From positions 682,001 through 746,000 of the forward strand of contig NZ_CP104208.1 of NCBI RefSeq assembly GCF_026230175.1: a stretch of DNA of 64,000 bases, in the 5' to 3' direction. This document shows, in pieces, positions 43,249 to 52,024 of this stretch. This DNA comes from Desulfovibrio mangrovi. GTDB taxonomy: Bacteria > Desulfobacterota > Desulfovibrionia > Desulfovibrionales > Desulfovibrionaceae. Below the pieces are notes generated by a model. The model did not search any database and was not told the DNA's origin. It saw only the letters and a list, made by a program, of their open reading frames with translations. The translations under genes were made by a program, and so were the position numbers. Numbering within the stretch: the stretch's first letter is position 1; each line of letters opens with the position of its first letter.

Positions 43249-44199
43249 TTACACGCCGAGCTGGTAGGTTACCGCAATCATCTGGGCTGCTGCGGCAAGC
43301 ATGGCCAGCGGCAGGGCAGCGATCATGGATATCTTGTGGCGCATGGGGGTTTCGCTCCGCATTACGCGCAGCCAGAGGCCGCTTGCCAGCAGGGGCATTA
43401 CAGCCGCGGTGAGCCAGCACCACATGGTGATGTTGTCTGTAGCGGGAGTGCCCAGCGTGGGCTGCAGCATGAAGAAGAGCCATGCGGCGGGCACAAGCTG
43501 CATCAGGGTGGGGATGAGTGCCCACTTGGCAGCGGAAGGTGCGGCAAACTTGTAGTAGTCGCGGCCGAAATCGTCACGGTTGCGGCGAAGCAGCAGATAG
43601 CACTGGGTAAACATGCCGGAAGCGCCCAAACCGCCGAGCAGGCTCTGTACGAACAGCGGCCACATGGCGGAAGCGGGAGATACCGTGTAGATAGTTGTGA
43701 AGATTTCCAGCTGTCCGGCACCGGCAGGCACTACATGGCCTTCACGCAGCATGCTGTTGGCGAGGCCGTAAATGAGGAACAGGGCGGAAATCATGGAAAT
43801 GGCGGCAAAGAGGCCGATGAGCATGTGCAGGCTCTTGCTCTGGCGCATGGTCTTCCACAGCAGGGTGTATGCCATGAGCAGGGCGAAGGAGAAGGTGACA
43901 GCGCCAAGGCTGACCATCAGCGGCAGTCTGAACGGCCCCTGAAAAATCTCCGGATTCTGAACGGCAATATGCACGGAACCGGCAGCAATACCGGTGAAGA
44001 AAAGGCAGCCGAGGGTGGTTGCCATGGATGCGATCTGTTTGGCGAGCTTGTCGTGAAAGCTCTTCTTGTGCAGAACGGCAAGTTGCTGGTTGGCAACGGT
44101 GATAATCGGGCTTGCCGCGATGGCGAGCAATACCAGTCCGATGCAGCCTGCAATGAGAGCGGTTGCCGCTTGCGCCGGAGAGATGAGCATTGGGGTCAT
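43249..44199 (-). CDS. Multi-pass membrane protein, unrecognised
   Basis: 316 residues with about eight hydrophobic helices, for example ALIAGCIGLVLLAIAASP, MVSLGAVTFSFALLMAYTLL and WLTAAVMPLLASGLWL. The His (HKK, HDK, HIAVQ) content in the first third is notable but no heme-binding motif can be placed. The ribosome site AAAGGAG is before the ATG. Possibly a membrane subunit of a respiratory or transport complex; no family is named. Single gene with its own terminator. Confidence 0.6.
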   Translation of the reverse strand: MTPMLISPAQAATALIAGCIGLVLLAIAASPIITVANQQLAVLHKKSFHDKLAKQIASMATTLGCLFFTGIAAGSVHIAVQNPEIFQGPFRLPLMVSLGAVTFSFALLMAYTLLWKTMRQSKSLHMLIGLFAAISMISALFLIYGLANSMLREGHVVPAGAGQLEIFTTIYTVSPASAMWPLFVQSLLGGLGASGMFTQCYLLLRRNRDDFGRDYYKFAAPSAAKWALIPTLMQLVPAAWLFFMLQPTLGTPATDNITMWCWLTAAVMPLLASGLWLRVMRSETPMRHKISMIAALPLAMLAAAAQMIAVTYQLGV

Positions 44200-44575
44200 G
44201 CTGCTGGGCTCCTTTGATACTATTGGAGACAGGGCTGGATTCAGGCGTTATGAATGCCGGTTTTCCGCGCAAATGCGAATACCGGCCCCGTCCTGTCGGC
44301 AACGGTCTTGTGCCTGAAAAACGCCTGATGCGCAAGGCTGCGATACGCGGCCGGAGGAGAAACAAGGGAACTAACGCGCATTGTTCCTTGAAAAAAATCT
44401 GCGTCTCGCCTATTCATGTGAGGCATGGTGTAACTGGCGGGTATTGTGCGCAGGAAGGTTGTTGCGGCACGTCGGTTTCTATCATGAAGGGGTGGATTTC
44501 GTTTTCGCAAGATAGGGCCTGACCTGTTTCGGGGCGGTTACTGTGATGAAAACGCAGACATTGCCGGAGGCAAAT
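44200..44575. other. Divergent intergenic region before cpoB
   Basis: No gene is supported. It must carry the promoters of the membrane protein gene (minus) and of cpoB (plus), but no clean -35/-10 pair is visible. An ATG-rich stretch on the right is the likely cpoB leader. Confidence 0.3.
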
Positions 44576-45490
44576 ATGGGTTGTCGTGTTGACCGGATGG
44601 TTGGTTGTATTCTGATTGCATTGTGCACTGCATGTGCGCCGCAGCAGGGGTCGCAGAACAAGGCGGCCAGTGACGAGTGGCGCTTGCAGAATATTGAAGC
44701 GCGTTTTCTGGAGTTTCAGGAAACCCAGAAGGAGCGCGAGGCGCAACTGCAGACCAGAGTGCAGGAGCTGGATGGTCAGCTTTCCACGGTGCGTCAGGAA
44801 CTGGATGACACCAAGACCAAAGCCGGAGAGCTGCAGGCAGAGACTGCTGCTCTGAAGGAAGCCTTGCGCGCCCGTATGGTGGCAGCCGGAGAAGCTCCCC
44901 TTGCCGAAGCCCCAGTCTCACCCAAGTCTGAAAAGTCCGCCAAGACAGCAAAGAAAACAGCCGAGTCTTCCAAGCCGAAAGTGAAATCGGATGTAAAGTC
45001 GGACGTGAAGCCGGAAATGACGTCAGACGCGAGCGTCGGTGCCAAGCCTGCGCCCGCAACTCAAGCCCAGGCACAGGAAACTCCTGCCGGTGAAAAAGCC
45101 ATGGTGGGCGATGCCTCCGGCGGTCCCGAGAAGCTGTATGAAGAGGGGCTTACGCTTGTCCGTGCCGGCGAAGTGGAAAAGGGCCGCAAACTGCTGGATC
45201 AGTTTATCGGCGATAACCCGAACCACAGCCTTGTCCCCAACGCTCTCTACTGGATGGGTGAGACCTACTATCATGAAAAGCGTTATGCGCAGGCTGTGCT
45301 TACCTTCAAGGAAGTTGTGCGTCGTTTCCCCAAGCATGACAAGGCTGCCGCTTCCATGCTGAAGACCGGTTTCTCCTACGAACAACTGGGCGACAAGAGC
45401 AACGCACGTTTCTACCTCCAGACCCTGATAGAAGATTATCCCTCCTCGTCGCCTGCGGAGATGGCCCGCAAGCGTTTAGCTTCGCTATAG
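44576..45490 (+). CDS. cpoB: CpoB/YbgF-like periplasmic TPR lipoprotein
   Basis: 304 residues. A signal sequence with a lipobox-like LCTAC (Cys at about 20) is followed by a coiled-coil segment (about 45-105, WRLQNIEARFLEFQETQ) and a low-complexity linker rich in Lys, Ser, Ala and Val (about 115-180). The C-terminal TPR (EKLYEEGLTLVRAGEVEKG) matches CpoB, which links Tol-Pal to peptidoglycan synthesis at division. The start at 44576 has GGAGG; an upstream ATG at 44543 lacks a site. Tol-pal genes are not adjacent. dprA follows 14 bases later. Confidence 0.82.
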   Translation: MGCRVDRMVGCILIALCTACAPQQGSQNKAASDEWRLQNIEARFLEFQETQKEREAQLQTRVQELDGQLSTVRQELDDTKTKAGELQAETAALKEALRARMVAAGEAPLAEAPVSPKSEKSAKTAKKTAESSKPKVKSDVKSDVKPEMTSDASVGAKPAPATQAQAQETPAGEKAMVGDASGGPEKLYEEGLTLVRAGEVEKGRKLLDQFIGDNPNHSLVPNALYWMGETYYHEKRYAQAVLTFKEVVRRFPKHDKAAASMLKTGFSYEQLGDKSNARFYLQTLIEDYPSSSPAEMARKRLASL

Positions 45491-45504
45491 GCCATCGGAG
45501 TTTC

Positions 45505-46896
45505 ATGCAGCCGAAGGATTCCTCCGCCGCATTCAGTCTCGGTGGAATGAACGACGCACAACGTACCGAATTCTGGGCTTCGCTTGCCTTGCGGCACACG
45601 GCGCGTCTGGGCTCGCGTACGTGGAAGAAGCTACTCGACGTCTATCCCTCTCCGTATTCTGCGGTTCTTGATGTGGACAACTGGGTGGCCCGTGCCGGAG
45701 TTGCTGCCCGCATGGTTTCCGAATTTCGTTCCGAACGCTGGCGCGGACCTGCCAAAGAGGAATGGAGTGCCGCAGGCAAGGCGGGCTGGCGCATCCTGCT
45801 CTGGACCGATCCCCGGTATCCGCAGCGTCTCAAGGAAATAACCGATCCTCCCATATTCATGTATTACATGGGCGATGCCAGCCTGCTTTCCAATCCCGGA
45901 GTGGGGGTGGTGGGGTCGCGTTTGTGTTCGCGGGACGGCATTGCGACAACGCTTGAATTATGCCGCCGTCTTTCGGCATCCGGTGTGACGACCGTTTCGG
46001 GGCTTGCCCGGGGCATAGACAGCGAGGCGCATAAGGCCGCACTGGAAAGCTGGGGCAGCACCATTGCCGTGCTCGGTACCGGTCCGGACTGTATCTATCC
46101 GCCGGAAAATGCGGATTTGCATGCTCGCATTTGTGAAAAGGGACTGGTGCTTTCCGAATTTCCTCCCGGTACCATGCCTGAAGCCAAAAATTTTCCCATG
46201 CGTAACCGCATCATCAGCGGGCTTTCTCTCGGCGTGCTGGTTGTGGAGGCGGCCAAGCGCAGCGGCAGTCTGATTACCGCACGCCACGCCCTTGAACAGG
46301 GACGTGAAGTGTTTGCCGTGCCCGGAAGGGTGCAGGCGCGAACTTCGTCCGGATGTCACGATCTGATCCGGCAGGGAGCCAAGGCCGTGTTTTCCTGCGA
46401 TGACGTGCTGGTCGAGATCGCGCCGCTCATCGGTATTCATGCCCATGAATGGAAGACGCCGGAAGAGGTGGCTCCCCGCCCGCGCGGGAGGGCTGAAGAG
46501 GCCTCCCGTAACGTGTCGGGCCGTACGACTGCCAGAAAGCCTTCGGGCTCTGCGCCGATCAGCCGCACTGGTATGCCCAGCGATGCGGAGCAACTCCGGG
46601 CCGATCAGGACGAAGCCGGAAGGGGTGGCGATGGAGATGTGCTGCCACTGTGTTCCGGTCTGCAACGCAACGGAGCCACTGTGCGCGCTGCTGTGGCTGC
46701 AGATCCCACAGACGGCATGACGCCTGATGAGCTTGAGTTGTACAAGGCCCTTGCCGGTCGGGAGTCGGTACAAATAGACGACTTATGCCGGGCTCTGGAC
46801 TGGCAGGCATCCAGAACCAGTGCGGTACTCCTCATGCTGGAAGTGCAAGGGGCTGTTCGTCAGTTGCCAGGTATGCACTACAGCGCTATCGTGTAA
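45505..46896 (+). CDS. dprA: DNA-processing protein DprA
   Basis: 463 residues. A SAM-like N-terminal region (about 15-90), then the Rossmann-like DprA core with VGVVGSRLCSRDG, TVSGLARGIDSEAH and GTGPDCIYPPEN, and a C-terminal winged helix (about 410-463, LYKALAGRESVQIDDLC). DprA protects incoming single-stranded DNA and loads RecA in transformation. Length is above the average because of a Pro/Ala/Gly-rich linker at about 320-410. It leads a compact plus-strand run with the HDOD, GGDEF and xerC genes. Confidence 0.92.
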   Translation: MQPKDSSAAFSLGGMNDAQRTEFWASLALRHTARLGSRTWKKLLDVYPSPYSAVLDVDNWVARAGVAARMVSEFRSERWRGPAKEEWSAAGKAGWRILLWTDPRYPQRLKEITDPPIFMYYMGDASLLSNPGVGVVGSRLCSRDGIATTLELCRRLSASGVTTVSGLARGIDSEAHKAALESWGSTIAVLGTGPDCIYPPENADLHARICEKGLVLSEFPPGTMPEAKNFPMRNRIISGLSLGVLVVEAAKRSGSLITARHALEQGREVFAVPGRVQARTSSGCHDLIRQGAKAVFSCDDVLVEIAPLIGIHAHEWKTPEEVAPRPRGRAEEASRNVSGRTTARKPSGSAPISRTGMPSDAEQLRADQDEAGRGGDGDVLPLCSGLQRNGATVRAAVAADPTDGMTPDELELYKALAGRESVQIDDLCRALDWQASRTSAVLLMLEVQGAVRQLPGMHYSAIV

Positions 46897-46948
46897 TCCG
46901 GCGTGTTCATGACAGCTTAACGAGATGGTTTTCATCATAAGATAGATC

Positions 46949-47434
46949 ATGCAGAAGATACCCGTAAAATTGGCTGCCCCGGGCATGACGCTTGCCAAGG
47001 CCGTGGTCCGCGAAGACGGCATCACCCTTGTGGGTGAAGGCGTGGAGCTGTCGGAATCTCTAATTGCCCGCTTTGAACAGTCGGGTATCAGCAACATCAC
47101 CGTGAAAGGGAATCCCGTGCAACTGGACGGGCTACCGGGGAGCACGGACTATGGCAAGCGCGCCGAGCGTATGGATCATTTGTTCCGCAAGCATTCCGAC
47201 GACAACTTCATGATGACGCTTAAGAAGGTGCTGACACAGTATTTTCGCCTCAAGGCTGCCGCTCTGGCGGCTATTGCTGCTGAGGCCGCCGAAGCGGAAG
47301 CGGCACATGAGGGGAGGGAGGGCGCCGAAGCCGAAGGCGCGCCACAGGCAGACGGTGTTCACGACGTAGCCGGCAAGCCCAAACAGGGGAAGAACGGCAT
47401 CAGTGCACTGCTTTCGAGGAAGGTGAAGCCATGA
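46949..47434 (+). CDS. Small protein resembling the N-terminal module of HD-GYP proteins
   Basis: 161 residues. MQKIPVKLAAPGMTLAKAV, DGITLVGEGVELSESLI and ISNITVKG match the short beta module (DUF3391-like) usually fused N-terminal to HD-GYP phosphodiesterases. The middle (about 65-95) is helical; the tail is Ala/Glu-rich and disordered. It has no catalytic domain of its own and overlaps the next HDOD gene by 4 bases (ATGA-type), so the two probably form a two-protein version of that architecture. Confidence 0.6.
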   Translation: MQKIPVKLAAPGMTLAKAVVREDGITLVGEGVELSESLIARFEQSGISNITVKGNPVQLDGLPGSTDYGKRAERMDHLFRKHSDDNFMMTLKKVLTQYFRLKAAALAAIAAEAAEAEAAHEGREGAEAEGAPQADGVHDVAGKPKQGKNGISALLSRKVKP

Positions 47435-48270
47435 CGCAGGACATGCGCACCCAGTACAAAGGTCGAGTGCTGGCGGTGAAAAATCTGCCCACCCTGCCCA
47501 AAGTGCTGGAAGAGGTGACGCGTCTCATGGAAGACCCCAACACCTCCACAGAACAGATTGCCAAGCTCATCACGTTCGATCAGGTGCTTTCCGCCAAGGT
47601 GCTAAAGATGGTCAATTCGCCCATCTACGGCTTCCCCGGGCGCATCAGCTCCATTCAGCATGCCCTAGTGTTGCTGGGCTTCAACGTCATACGTGGCCTT
47701 ATCATCTCAACTTCCGTCTTTGACGACATGAACAAAGCCATGGTCGGGCTTTGGGAACACAGTGTGGGCTGCGCCCTTGCCTCCGGCGAGGTTGCCAAGA
47801 CACTCGGCCTGAAGGATCCCGAGGAATATGCCGTTGCCGGTCTGCTGCATGACCTTGGCAAGGTGGTTTCCGCTGTGCAGCTGCCGGAGATCAAGCCAGA
47901 GCTGGAGAATCTGGTCAAGACGAAGGACATCACCTTCCTTCAGGCGGAGAAGGAGTTGCTCGGATTCGGGCATGACCGTGTGAATGCATGGCTTGCGGAA
48001 CACTGGAACCTGCCGCCGAACATTTCCGAAGCCATTTCGTACCACCACAAGCCGTTGAGTGCGCAGCACTACACCAAGTATGCCTGCGTGGTACACATCG
48101 GCAACTTCCTGACCCGTGTGTTTGAATACGGGAACGGCGGTGATGACAACGTGCCCGTGTTGCAGCCCCACACCATGAAGCTGCTCGGTTTGAACCAGCG
48201 CATGCTGGAGTCCATTCTTGATAAACTTTCGGACGCCTTTCTTGAAGTCTCCGATCTCGGTTTCAGTTAG
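47431..48270 (+). CDS. HDOD-domain signalling protein
   Basis: 279 residues, one HDOD domain: LPTLPKVLEEVTRLMEDPNTS, AKVLKMVNSPIYGFPGRISSIQHALVLLG and the HD-like LLHDLGKVV, with WNLPPNISEAISYHH near the end. HDOD proteins usually lack phosphodiesterase activity, but here HDLGK and YHHKP keep His-Asp residues, so weak HD activity is not excluded. It is translationally coupled to the small upstream module and precedes a REC-GGDEF gene; a c-di-GMP-linked role is likely (inference). Confidence 0.85.
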   Translation: MTQDMRTQYKGRVLAVKNLPTLPKVLEEVTRLMEDPNTSTEQIAKLITFDQVLSAKVLKMVNSPIYGFPGRISSIQHALVLLGFNVIRGLIISTSVFDDMNKAMVGLWEHSVGCALASGEVAKTLGLKDPEEYAVAGLLHDLGKVVSAVQLPEIKPELENLVKTKDITFLQAEKELLGFGHDRVNAWLAEHWNLPPNISEAISYHHKPLSAQHYTKYACVVHIGNFLTRVFEYGNGGDDNVPVLQPHTMKLLGLNQRMLESILDKLSDAFLEVSDLGFS

Positions 48271-48285
48271 GGCGGCGTAGCGTTC

Positions 48286-49239
48286 ATGCATCCATCCATG
48301 ACGGAACAGGGCCCCCTGCAGGCTTTTCTCATATCTGCGGACGATTGTTTCGTGCGTCAGGTGCAGGGAATTTGGCCGACGCAGGAAATTCAGTGGACCA
48401 TTTTTTCGCGTGCCGGGGCAGCGGTAGAACAGTTGCTGACCGATCCGCCCGCCCTGCTTGTTACAGACGCCGTTTTGCCGGACATGTCCGGAGAGACGCT
48501 GGTTACGCTGGTGAAGAGTGAGAATGTCTATCGTCAGGTGCCCACCGTGCTCTGCATGCCCCGCAAGGTTCTGTATGGCGAAACGGACTGGTCGCAGATG
48601 GAGGCGGACGATATCATCCTTGCCCCGTTCGAGGATCAGGAGTTCAAGGCCCGTGTCGAATTGACCCTGAACCGCATGTCCCGCTCCCTTGACGCCAATC
48701 CGCTTACCCGCCTGCCCGGGAACACCACCATCATCCAGTTCATCAAGGACAACATCGCAAGAAAGCGCGATTTTGCTCTCGGGTATGCTGATCTCGACAA
48801 CTTCAAGGCCTTTAACGACAAGTACGGCTTTTCGCGGGGGGATGAGGCGCTCATGATGGCGGCGCGCATCATCGTGAATACTGTTCGTTCCTTCCCCGGC
48901 CCGTTGTCTTTTGTGGGACATGTGGGTGGTGATGATTTTGTGTTCGCCTTGCCGCTGGAAACGGTTGAACCCGCCTGCAAGCGGCTGGTGGCAGCCTTTG
49001 ATGCCATTGTGCCCAGCTTCTACGATGAAGAAGACCGCGAGCGCGGCAGCATTGTTTCCAAGGACAGAAAGGGGCAGACCCAGACCTTTCCGCTTATGGC
49101 CATATCCATTGCCGTGGTCTGCAACCGCAATGGCAGTCTCAATCACTACGCCCAGGCATCGGCCATTGCCATGCAATTGAAGAAAAAAGCCAAGGAAGAC
49201 CCGCGGAGCAATTATGTCATCGATCAAAGGAAGGCGTAG
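48286..49239 (+). CDS. Receiver-like GGDEF protein
   Basis: 317 residues. The first ~120 fold like a response-regulator receiver (DAVLPDMSGETLV holds a likely phospho-acceptor Asp). The second part is GGDEF-like: NPLTRLPGNTTI, ALGYADLDNFKAFNDKYGFSRGDEALM and VGHVGGDDFVFAL. The site is GGDDF and lacks the usual Arg, so cyclase activity is uncertain. Both ATG codons at 48286 and 48298 are possible. It overlaps xerC by 26 bases. Confidence 0.82.
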   Translation: MHPSMTEQGPLQAFLISADDCFVRQVQGIWPTQEIQWTIFSRAGAAVEQLLTDPPALLVTDAVLPDMSGETLVTLVKSENVYRQVPTVLCMPRKVLYGETDWSQMEADDIILAPFEDQEFKARVELTLNRMSRSLDANPLTRLPGNTTIIQFIKDNIARKRDFALGYADLDNFKAFNDKYGFSRGDEALMMAARIIVNTVRSFPGPLSFVGHVGGDDFVFALPLETVEPACKRLVAAFDAIVPSFYDEEDRERGSIVSKDRKGQTQTFPLMAISIAVVCNRNGSLNHYAQASAIAMQLKKKAKEDPRSNYVIDQRKA

Positions 49240-50272
49240 AGCCCGCGGGGGAGACGTTGATGTCTCCAGCTTTTCCGCCTTGTCACAGGCTGAAGGTGCC
49301 GGATCGGGCGGTCTTCCGGAATTGCCTGACATGGCTGAGATGTTCATAGGGCATCTTGCGGTGGAAAAGGGCTATTCCGATGCCACGGTAGCTGCCTACG
49401 CACGGGACCTGCACCAGTTTGAATCCTATGTGCAGCAGCATGGCGGCACCCTTGATGCGCCGCAGGCGATAACCCGCCAGACGGTGCAGGGATTCCTTGC
49501 AGACCTGCACCGCCAGCGCATGAACAAGACTTCCATGGGCCGCAAGCTCTCGGCCTTGCGGGGATTCTTTCGATATCTTGCCAAGAAGAAGTTCATTGCC
49601 GTCATTCCCACGGACGGCGTGCGCAACCCCAAGACCGATACCCGGCATCCCAAAGCCTTGAACGTGGACCAGACATTTGCCGTGCTGGATGAACGCAAAC
49701 AGCAGACTGCCGAGGCAACGCGGCATCGGGGCAACGCCCGCGAGCAGTTGACGCGCGATCTCGCCCTGGCTGAATTGCTCTATGGTTCCGGCCTGCGTAT
49801 TTCTGAGGCGCTCGGTCTGAATCTGTCAGACATTGATCCGTCCTCCGGCATTGTGCGTGTCATGGGTAAGGGCAGCAAGGAGCGCATGGTGCCGCTTTCT
49901 GATACGGCCAAGACAGCCCTGCAGACATGGCTGCGGCAACGGGAGGCGCTTGATGCTTCCGGCCGTGAGCCGGCCCTGTTTCTCGGTGCCCGTGGCGGCA
50001 GGCTGAACCGCCGGCAGGCGGCACGCATCATAGAAGACCTTTGCAAACGCGTGGGGCTTCCGCAGGCTGTTTCGCCGCACGGACTCCGTCATTCCTTCGC
50101 CACACATTTGTTGGAGGCCGGAGCAGACATGCGCAGTGTGCAGGAACTGCTTGGTCATGCGCGGCTTACCACCACGCAGCGATATACGCATCTCAACCTT
50201 GCCCGCCTTGTGGAAGTGTATGACAAGGCGCATCCCAAGTCCGGCAACACCGGGGCAAAGAAAAAGCCCTGA
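49214..50272 (+). CDS. xerC: Tyrosine recombinase XerC/XerD
   Basis: 352 residues. A core-binding domain (about 40-130), then the catalytic domain with Arg in YGSGLRISEAL, Lys in GKGSKERMVP, the box HGLRHSFATHL, LGH and the nucleophile Tyr in TQRYTHL. These six residues form a full tyrosine-recombinase site. It is of XerC/D size, with a non-conserved N-terminal extension of about 40 residues. It may resolve chromosome dimers at dif; an integrase is less likely, as no mobile-element genes are near. GGAG precedes the ATG, inside the GGDEF gene. Confidence 0.9.
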   Translation: MSSIKGRRRARGGDVDVSSFSALSQAEGAGSGGLPELPDMAEMFIGHLAVEKGYSDATVAAYARDLHQFESYVQQHGGTLDAPQAITRQTVQGFLADLHRQRMNKTSMGRKLSALRGFFRYLAKKKFIAVIPTDGVRNPKTDTRHPKALNVDQTFAVLDERKQQTAEATRHRGNAREQLTRDLALAELLYGSGLRISEALGLNLSDIDPSSGIVRVMGKGSKERMVPLSDTAKTALQTWLRQREALDASGREPALFLGARGGRLNRRQAARIIEDLCKRVGLPQAVSPHGLRHSFATHLLEAGADMRSVQELLGHARLTTTQRYTHLNLARLVEVYDKAHPKSGNTGAKKKP

Positions 50273-50292
50273 TCGTTGTCAGGGCTTTTAGC
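50259..50292. terminator. Bidirectional terminator between xerC and the MgtC gene
   Basis: AAAAGCCCTGA/TCAGGGCTTTT stem (50262-50272, 50279-50289) with a 6-base loop; it overlaps the xerC stop codon. T tracts are present on both strands. Confidence 0.82.
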
Positions 50293-50298
50293 ATTCCG

Positions 50299-51015
50299 TC
50301 AGGGAATGGGTGATTCTTCTATGCCTACCTTGCACACTCCGTCCAAGCTTCGCAGCTTTTCATAAAGCTCCACCCATCCGGCATTCTCGCGACCTACGAG
50401 CCGGAATTTGTAGGTGGTGACTGAAGAGCAGGCATCCACTTCAAAGCCTACCGTGTGCGATGAGAACGATTTGCACTCTTCAATGATCTTGAGAAGCTCA
50501 TTGTGCATCTGCACGTTCTTGCGGAAGACAACGGTCAGAATGACAAGGATGTTCTTGGGCGGCATGCGGCGCATGACCACGGGCAGCAGAAACAAGACGG
50601 CCATGATGATGGCCGTGGCCATGATGGCAGGCAGAATAAGCCCTGCACCTACCGCAAGGCCGATACCTGTAACAAGCCACAGACCGGCTGCCGTGGTTAA
50701 TCCGCGGACACTGCCTTTACCTTTGATGATGGCACCGCCGCCCACAAAGCCGATACTCGCGATGGCGTAGGAGGCAATGCGGCCGGGGTCGAGCCGGACA
50801 ACGGCCTGTGCGTCAAGGTGGCGGAACAGTTCTTCCATGTACAGCGAAAGCTGCATCATGAGGCAGGCGCCGATGGCGACCAGAATGTTGGTGCGGAATC
50901 CCGCTGCCTGCCCGCGGCGTTCGCGTTCAAAGCCTATGCAGCCGCCGAGGAAACCGGCGATGAGCAGTCTGGCGAGATGTTCCAGATGAATATGATGGGG
51001 TAGTGATTCAAACAT
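50299..51015 (-). CDS. MgtC/SapB-family membrane protein
   Basis: 238 residues. Four to five membrane helices, starting LIAGFLGGCIGFERERRGQAAGFRTNIL, the family signature, and GFVGGGAIIKGKGSVRGLTTAAGLW. A C-terminal soluble part (about 155-238) resembles an ACT-like domain. MgtC-type proteins support magnesium limitation or acid tolerance in other bacteria; the role here is not evident. It converges on xerC. Confidence 0.9.
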   Translation of the reverse strand: MFESLPHHIHLEHLARLLIAGFLGGCIGFERERRGQAAGFRTNILVAIGACLMMQLSLYMEELFRHLDAQAVVRLDPGRIASYAIASIGFVGGGAIIKGKGSVRGLTTAAGLWLVTGIGLAVGAGLILPAIMATAIIMAVLFLLPVVMRRMPPKNILVILTVVFRKNVQMHNELLKIIEECKSFSSHTVGFEVDACSSVTTYKFRLVGRENAGWVELYEKLRSLDGVCKVGIEESPIP

Positions 51016-51124
51016 GTGACCTCCGCGGCGCTTGCCGCTGTCACACGATTGTCACATTGGTTGGAAATGTCAATTGCTTGGTTCCGGCGATACGTAGAAA
51101 TTCTGGCTGGTTGAGAGTGGTGCT

Positions 51125-51943
51125 TTAGTTTTGTGCATGCTTGAAGAACATTTCGTACAGCGTGAGCATAATCTCAACAGCAATGAGAAGCGTGATGTAC
51201 CATTCAACCCTGTACGAACTCAGATAATCCAGAATGTCCGTATTGTAGCGGACCGTATCCGTGATGACTTTGAGTCTGCCTTCCAGCACCCGCTGGCGTT
51301 CCTTGATCTCGTATTCGCTGCTCATGAGCGAAAAGAGTTTTTCCAGTTCCGGCATATCCCAGAGTTGTTCCGGCTTGTCATCCACCATGATGCGGCTGAC
51401 CATGGCGTTCTGGATGGCGAGTGAATTGCCCAGAGTTTTGATGAGTTTTTTGCGGCCGCCATGAATTTTGCCGTGCCGCATGTTTTCTGCAATGGGTTCT
51501 ATGGTGTCCAGCATCTCCAGAATCATGTTTTCGTAACGGCTGAGCACCACGCTTTTGGAAAGCACATCCGCAATGATGTAGAGCTGGTCACGTGTCGGCG
51601 TCTCCAGTTTGATCTTGCCGTTGTATACGGAAAACGGAGTCTCGCCCGCAATGATCTCGACGGATTCGGTATCGGAAATACCGTCCAGCATGTCGGCGTG
51701 AGGGGCAATTTCTGCACGGATGAAAGGCAGGTCTTCCTCCCGTGCGCCGAAGTGGACCAGCGCGCCGTATTTGTAGACCAGAACAAAACAGCCCTCTCCC
51801 AAGTCCTTGATGGCGATGGAATGGGACAGGCGGGGATAGTCGAGCGTCCGCAGATTGATGCTCTTGGCAATGCATTCGGCGATGATGCGCATGATGGGCT
51901 CGTTTTCAGCTAGAGGTGCCATGCCGCGTGGAGCGGTGGACAC
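51125..51943 (-). CDS. RMD1/YagE-family (DUF155) protein
   Basis: 272 residues. SVVLSRYENMILEMLDTIEPIAENMRHG and the C-terminal hydrophobic segment (about 248-268, YITLLIAVEIMLTLYEMFF) match DUF155, whose fungal members (Rmd1, Rmd8) attach to membranes at the C-terminus. The start is uncertain: a GTG at 51943 lies within a hairpin, and ATG at 51922 lacks a ribosome site. Bacterial function is unknown. Confidence 0.78.
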   Translation of the reverse strand: MSTAPRGMAPLAENEPIMRIIAECIAKSINLRTLDYPRLSHSIAIKDLGEGCFVLVYKYGALVHFGAREEDLPFIRAEIAPHADMLDGISDTESVEIIAGETPFSVYNGKIKLETPTRDQLYIIADVLSKSVVLSRYENMILEMLDTIEPIAENMRHGKIHGGRKKLIKTLGNSLAIQNAMVSRIMVDDKPEQLWDMPELEKLFSLMSSEYEIKERQRVLEGRLKVITDTVRYNTDILDYLSSYRVEWYITLLIAVEIMLTLYEMFFKHAQN

Positions 51944-51964
51944 CTGTCTCTTTGACAGGTGTCC
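51938..51964 (-). promoter_or_regulatory. Hairpin over the start of the DUF155 gene
   Basis: Perfect 11-bp inverted repeat GGACACCTGTC/GACAGGTGTCC with a 5-base loop. On the minus strand it contains the GTG at 51943. Not followed by T. Either a translational control hairpin or the 3' hairpin of the racemase transcript. Confidence 0.5.
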
Positions 51965-52024
51965 ATGATGAAAATGTAAGTGGATGCGGTGGGATATGGC
52001 AAGCGCTTTTTGCCGGAGGCTTTG

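Noticed and set aside
47707-49347. 546-residue ORF antisense to the HDOD and GGDEF genes
   Set aside because: Shadow of two well-supported genes; translation is rich in His/Gly/Gln with no motif.
49214-50272. Phage integrase or integron instead of xerC
   Set aside because: No attachment repeats, cargo genes or tRNA target nearby; context is housekeeping, so Xer is preferred.
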